The notes under the pieces were generated by a model that was not told the origin of the DNA, made no database searches, and worked only from the letters and a program-made list of their open reading frames with translations. Of a stretch of DNA of 64,000 nucleotides, positions 60,142 through 64,000 are shown in pieces; position 1 is the first letter of the stretch, and the number at the start of each line of letters is the position of its first letter. This DNA comes from Streptomyces olivaceoviridis. GTDB lineage: Bacteria; Actinomycetota; Actinomycetes; Streptomycetales; Streptomycetaceae. A program made the position numbers and the translations under genes. The DNA lies in assembly GCF_014650115.1 (NCBI RefSeq), contig NZ_BMUI01000003.1, positions 1-64,000 of the forward strand. The letters are read 5' to 3'.

Positions 60142-61038
60142 ATGTCACCCCGGCTCGACGCATCGCCTACCCCGATCGCGACGTCGACACCCCCACCGGA
60201 ACAACTGGATCATCCCATCGACCCCCTCGACCCCTTCGAGGGACTCCCGGAGATCCCCCCCTACGACGAGATCGGCCCGGTCGACGCGCGGGCCCTGTCC
60301 AAGACCCTCTTCGAGCGCCTGGAGTCGCTGGAGGAAGGGACGCACGAGCGTGCGTACGTCCGCAACACCCTCGTCGAGCTCAACCTCGCGCTCGTCAAGT
60401 TCGCCGCCTCCCGCTTCCGCTCCCGCAGCGAGCCGATGGAGGACATCATCCAGGTCGGCACCATCGGCCTGATCAAGGCGATCGACCGCTTCGAACTCTC
60501 CCGCGGCGTCGAGTTCCCCACCTTCGCGATGCCGACCATCATCGGCGAGATCAAGCGGTTCTTCCGTGACACCTCGTGGTCCGTGCGCGTCCCGCGCCGG
60601 CTCCAGGAACTGCGGCTCGACCTGGCCAAGGCCGGCGACGAGCTGGCGCAGCAACTGGACCGCGCCCCCACGGTCGCGGAACTGGCCGAGCGGCTGGGCA
60701 TCTCCAACGAAGAGGTCGTCGAGGGCATGGCCGCCTCGAACGCCTACACCGCCGCGTCGCTGGACGCCCAGCCGGAGGAGGACGAGTCCGAGGGCGCGCT
60801 CGCGGACCGCATCGGATACGAGGACCACGGGCTCGAAGGCATCGAGTACATCGAGTCGCTCAAACCCCTGATCGCCGAACTCCCGCCCCGGGACCGCAAG
60901 ATCCTCTCCCTGCGGTTCGTGGCGAACATGACCCAGTCGGAGATCGGCGAGGAACTCGGCATCTCCCAGATGCACGTGTCCCGGCTGCTGTCGCGCACGC
61001 TGGTACGGCTGCGCAAGGGGTTGACGCTGGAGGAGTGA
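60142..61038 (+). CDS. RNA polymerase sigma factor, SigB/SigF group
   Basis: A 298-residue sigma factor from the ATG at 60142 with GGAGG seven bases before. It has an acidic N-terminal extension of about 45 residues. Region 2 follows: ELNLALVKFAASRFRSRSEPMEDIIQVG, then LIKAIDRFELSRGVEFPTFAMPTIIGEIKRFF (in parts: IQVGTIGLIKAIDRFE). Region 3 has TVAELAERLGISNEEVVEG. Region 4 has LPPRDRKILSLRFVANMTQSEIGEELG. It matches the stress/differentiation sigma factors of Streptomyces (SigB, F, G, I), controlled by partner switching. The nearby anti-sigma and anti-anti-sigma genes are the natural partners. By position in S. coelicolor I believe this is SigI, not certain. Confidence 0.93.
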   Translation: MSPRLDASPTPIATSTPPPEQLDHPIDPLDPFEGLPEIPPYDEIGPVDARALSKTLFERLESLEEGTHERAYVRNTLVELNLALVKFAASRFRSRSEPMEDIIQVGTIGLIKAIDRFELSRGVEFPTFAMPTIIGEIKRFFRDTSWSVRVPRRLQELRLDLAKAGDELAQQLDRAPTVAELAERLGISNEEVVEGMAASNAYTAASLDAQPEEDESEGALADRIGYEDHGLEGIEYIESLKPLIAELPPRDRKILSLRFVANMTQSEIGEELGISQMHVSRLLSRTLVRLRKGLTLEE

Positions 61039-61074
61039 GCTCCGCGCGGAACTCGCGCTTCTCCGCACTGCGGT

Positions 61075-61104
61075 GAGCGGCCCGGCCGGGATGCCGGGCC
61101 GCTC
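61075..61104 (+). terminator. Hairpin after the sigma factor gene
   Basis: GAGCGGCCCGGC and GCCGGGCCGCTC (12 bp, perfect) enclose a 6-base loop. It lies 36 bp after the sigma stop. Confidence 0.85.
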
Positions 61105-61264
61105 CGCCGTCCCGTCACCCACCCCCCCGCGTGCCGGGTGCCCAGCGGCCCAACCGTTATGCGGTTCCTCGCGGAAACCTCTGCCCGGGGCCTTCCCCGT
61201 CCACCACTATGGGTCCCCAAACCGGCTGGTATGTCAGCGGCCTTCTCGGGACGGAGGGTGTTGC

Positions 61265-62803
61265 ATGGCTGAGCGGGGCCACGCCACGGCGGGGGACCAC
61301 GACAACGCGCCGGACGCACGGCTGACCGAACTGCTGCGTTCCCCCGCGTCCACGGCCTACCCGGCGTTGCGGGAGCTGCGCCGCCGCCACCACCCGGCGG
61401 TCCTCGCCTACGCCCGGCTGTGCGCGACGAGCGAGCCCGCGGCCAGGCGGCTGGCGGCGGAGACGTTCACCACGGCGGCCCGCGAGACGGCCCGGGGTGT
61501 CGAACCGCCCCTCCCCCTGCGCCACCGGCTGCTGCTGCTCACCGTGCGGCTGGCGGCGGACTGGGCGCGCGACGAACGCGCCGCGGGCGTCGACCCGGGC
61601 CTGCTGCTGGTGCTGACCACGGCCGGCCGCCCGGGGGGCCCGACCCCGCCCCTGCTCCCGGCCTTCCAGTCACTGCCGTCCCGCGCCCAGGGACTGCTCT
61701 GGTACGGCGTCCTCGACGCGGAACCCGAGGAGCGCACCGCCGCCTTCCTCGGCCTCGGCCGCGCGGACGTCCCGCACGACACCCCGCGGGCCCTCGCCGC
61801 GCTGGCACGGGCCTGCCTGCGGCACCGGCTGGCCGCCTCCGGCGACCCGCGCTGCGCGGACTTCCGGCGGCTGATCGAGGAGGCGGTACGGCCGGACGCC
61901 CCGCGTCGCAGCGCCGACCTGGACACCCACATGGCGCGCTGCCCGCACTGCACGGCCGCGTTCGAGGAGTCGCGGGCGCTGCGGGACGCGCCCCGGCAGA
62001 CCCTGGCCGAGGGCCTGCTGCCGTGGCGCGGAACGGCGTACCCGCGCCGGGACGAGCGCCCCGGACCCGCCGCCGTACCCACGACGGCGGCCCCGCCGGG
62101 CCGGCCGCCCCGCAGCCGCGTCCTGCTGGGCTCGGCGGCCCTGGGCGTGGCGTTGACCCCGCTGCTGGTCCTCCTGTTCAGCCCCGCGCACTCCACCGAC
62201 CGCCGCCCGGCGGCGACCCCCGCACCCTCCTCGGTGACGGTGACGGCGACGGTCTCGCTCCCCCCGCCTCCGTCCCCCTCCCCGTCGTCCTCGCCGTCCC
62301 CCACGTCCAAGCCCCCGTCCCCCACCCCGACTTCGCACCGCCCGACCCCCATCCCGCCCCGCCGCGAGACGCCCCGCCCGACGCCTCCGCCCGCCCCGCC
62401 GGGCGCCGCCTACGCCCAGGTGGTCAACCTCGCCACGGGCCGTTGCCTGGACATCCGCGACGGCGACCTGGCGGAGGGCGACGACGTCGTCACGGCCCCC
62501 TGCGACCCGTCCCCGACCCAGCGCTGGAGCGTCGACGCCTCCCTGGGCGTGCTCCGCTCGGCGGCCGACGACGACTTCTGCCTGGACAGCCGGGGCTCGG
62601 CCGACCGGGGCGTGGGCATCTGGGAGTGCGACTCGGTCCACGGCCGCAACGGCGAGAACCTCCGCTTCACCGTCGACCCCGACGGCACGATCCGCCCGGC
62701 CGTCGCCATCGGGACGGCGGTGACCCCGGACGAGGGCGACGGCGTGTCCCTGCGCGCCCTGTCGGACGGCCTCGGGCAGCGGTGGCGGGCGGGGGCGCGG
62801 TGA
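61265..62803 (+). CDS. Membrane protein: sigma-like/zinc-finger region fused to a ricin-B-like domain
   Basis: A 512-residue protein from the ATG at 61265 with GGAGGG before. Residues about 15-190 resemble an ECF-type sigma region 2/4 scaffold in secondary structure (LRELRRRHHPAVLAYARLC; AAETFTTAARETARG), but without good promoter-binding residues. Residues about 205-240 have a zinc-binding anti-sigma-like motif, HMARCPHCTAAF (HxxxCxxC). One membrane helix (about 283-303), a Pro/Ser/Thr-rich extracellular stalk and a C-terminal ricin-B/CBM13-type domain (NLATGRCLDIRDGDLAEGDDV, QRW repeats, Cys pairs) follow. It should sense or bind glycans outside and signal inside. This is an inference from layout. 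Confidence 0.8.
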   Translation: MAERGHATAGDHDNAPDARLTELLRSPASTAYPALRELRRRHHPAVLAYARLCATSEPAARRLAAETFTTAARETARGVEPPLPLRHRLLLLTVRLAADWARDERAAGVDPGLLLVLTTAGRPGGPTPPLLPAFQSLPSRAQGLLWYGVLDAEPEERTAAFLGLGRADVPHDTPRALAALARACLRHRLAASGDPRCADFRRLIEEAVRPDAPRRSADLDTHMARCPHCTAAFEESRALRDAPRQTLAEGLLPWRGTAYPRRDERPGPAAVPTTAAPPGRPPRSRVLLGSAALGVALTPLLVLLFSPAHSTDRRPAATPAPSSVTVTATVSLPPPPSPSPSSSPSPTSKPPSPTPTSHRPTPIPPRRETPRPTPPPAPPGAAYAQVVNLATGRCLDIRDGDLAEGDDVVTAPCDPSPTQRWSVDASLGVLRSAADDDFCLDSRGSADRGVGIWECDSVHGRNGENLRFTVDPDGTIRPAVAIGTAVTPDEGDGVSLRALSDGLGQRWRAGAR

Positions 62804-62816
62804 GCGTCCGGCTCGC

Positions 62817-63992
62817 TCACACCACCCGGACCCCGCGCCGCCACACGCCGCTGACCAGGGGTACGCCCGGGCGGTAGGCCAGGTGTACGTGGCTGGGGGC
62901 GTCAAGGAGGGTCAGGTCGGCCAGGGCGCCGGGGGTGAGGCGGCCGATGTCCGTGCGGCGCAGGGCCGCCGCGCCGCCCGCCGTGGCCGACCAGACCGCC
63001 TCGTCCGGGGTCATCCGCATGTCGCGTACGGCCAGGGCGATGCAGAAGGGGAGGGAGGAGGTGAAGGACGAGCCGGGGTTGCAGTCGGTGGACAGGGCGA
63101 CCGTCACGCCCGCGTCCAGCAGCCGGCGGGCGTCCGGCCACTCGGCGCGGGTGGAGAACTCGGCGCCGGGGAGCAGGGTGGCGACCGTCGCGCTGTTGGC
63201 CAGGGCGTCCACGTCCGCGTCCGTGAGGTGGGTGCAGTGGTCGGCGCTGGCCGCGTCCAGTTCGACGGCCAGTTGGACGCCGGGGCCGTGGGAGAGCTGG
63301 TTGGCGTGGATGCGCGGGTGCAGGCCCTTCGCCTTGCCGGCCGTGAGGATCGCGCGGGCCTGGTCGCCGTCGAAGGCGCCCTTCTCGCAGAAGACGTCGA
63401 TCCAGCGGGCGTGCGGCGCGCAGGCGTCCAGCATCTCGCCGGTGACCAGGGCGACGTAGGCGGCCGGGTCGTCGGCGTAGTCCGGGGAGACGATGTGCGC
63501 GCCGAGGTACGTCACCTCGTCGGTGTGCCGCGCCGCGAGGCGCAGGGCGCGGGACTCGTCGTCGACGGTGAGGCCGTAGCCCGACTTGGTCTCGAAGGTG
63601 GTCGTGCCCTGGCGGAGGGCCTCGTCGAGGTAGCGGGTGAGGTTCGCCTCCAGTTCCGCGTCGCTCGCGGCCCGGGTGGCCGCGACCGTGGTGCGGATGC
63701 CGCCGGCCGTGTAGGAGCGGCCGGACATGCGGGCGTTGAACTCCTGCGTCCGGTCGCCCGCGAAGACCAGGTGGGAGTGGGAGTCCACGAAGCCCGGCAG
63801 CACCGCCCGGCCGCCCGCGTCGACCCGGTTGTCAGTGGCGGGTGCTTTGCTTGACTCACCGGTCCACACGACACGGTCGCCGTCGATGACGACGGCCGCG
63901 TCCTGGACCAGACCGAGGGGGGAGCCGTCACCCAGGGAGGGGTCGTTGGTGACCAGCGTGGCGATGTTGGTGATGACGGTGCTGCTGCTCAT
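62817..63992 (-). CDS. hutI: Imidazolonepropionase
   Basis: A 391-residue amidohydrolase that hydrolyses imidazolone-5-propionate to N-formimino-L-glutamate in histidine breakdown. The metal-site motifs are present: [21 protein letters not shown] (in parts: [11 protein letters not shown]), [33 protein letters not shown] and [12 protein letters not shown]. The start [13 protein letters not shown] lies eight bases from the window edge, so its ribosome-binding site is outside. It ends 13 bp after the convergent ricin-B gene without a recognisable terminator. The rest of the hut pathway presumably lies to the right. Confidence 0.95.
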   Translation of the reverse strand: MSSSTVITNIATLVTNDPSLGDGSPLGLVQDAAVVIDGDRVVWTGESSKAPATDNRVDAGGRAVLPGFVDSHSHLVFAGDRTQEFNARMSGRSYTAGGIRTTVAATRAASDAELEANLTRYLDEALRQGTTTFETKSGYGLTVDDESRALRLAARHTDEVTYLGAHIVSPDYADDPAAYVALVTGEMLDACAPHARWIDVFCEKGAFDGDQARAILTAGKAKGLHPRIHANQLSHGPGVQLAVELDAASADHCTHLTDADVDALANSATVATLLPGAEFSTRAEWPDARRLLDAGVTVALSTDCNPGSSFTSSLPFCIALAVRDMRMTPDEAVWSATAGGAAALRRTDIGRLTPGALADLTLLDAPSHVHLAYRPGVPLVSGVWRRGVRVV

Positions 63993-64000
63993 GGTGTCGT

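Overview
The window is high-GC actinobacterial chromosome, almost certainly Streptomyces. The signs are very high third-position GC, many GTG and TTG starts, a Streptomyces-type rRNA promoter and leader, WhiB, F420 biosynthesis genes, a SigB-type sigma factor with its regulators, and LAxTG/LPxTG surface proteins. Gene order in the first half (sahH, manA, SIS protein, manB, DUF3499, zincin-like protein, whiB, fbiA, fbiB, manC, LCP genes) matches from memory a block conserved from Streptomyces to mycobacteria. This is chromosomal core, interrupted by one small mobile remnant.

Layout. 1-245: promoters and start of the leader of an rRNA operon that runs leftward out of the window. 307-3100: SpoIIM-like and RDD membrane proteins and an unknown protein. 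3394-14122: sahH, an unusual signal peptidase, a cation transporter, the GDP-mannose branch (manA, SIS, Trm112, manB), DUF3499, a zincin-like protein and a secreted DUF5719 protein. 14119-18370: a giant membrane glycosyltransferase and whiB. 18754-19614: a cysteine dioxygenase gene preceded by an unlisted cysteine-rich leader peptide. 19649-26184: fbiA/fbiB, a DNA glycosylase, manC and a PGRP-type amidase. 26296-36916: an AMP-ligase-like protein, five LytR-CpsA-Psr (LCP) genes, a glycosyltransferase and a thioesterase. 36979-37353: a copper-storage-like Cys-rich protein. 37491-41969: a decayed integrative element inserted in the 3' end of an acyl-CoA dehydrogenase gene, which it repairs with its own recoded tail. 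43255-53691: ugd, a CGNR regulator diverging from two VOC genes, a dipeptidase, purE/purK, GtrA, a two-component system and a peptide transporter. 53783-58350: four secreted or wall-linked surface proteins. 58527-61038: anti-sigma, anti-anti-sigma and sigma genes. 61265-62803: a membrane protein joining a zinc-binding anti-sigma-like region to a ricin-B-like domain. 62817-63992: hutI.

How the genes fit together. manA, manB and manC form the fructose-6-P to GDP-mannose route. The glycosyltransferases, ugd, the LCP enzymes, the amidase and the sortase substrates all act on the envelope. The most interesting non-obvious items are the apparently leaderless poly-cysteine leader peptide ahead of cysteine dioxygenase, and the integrative remnant with paired 19-bp arm repeats, a recoded host-gene tail and a chain of five tiny overlapping genes, three of which are not in a standard ORF listing.
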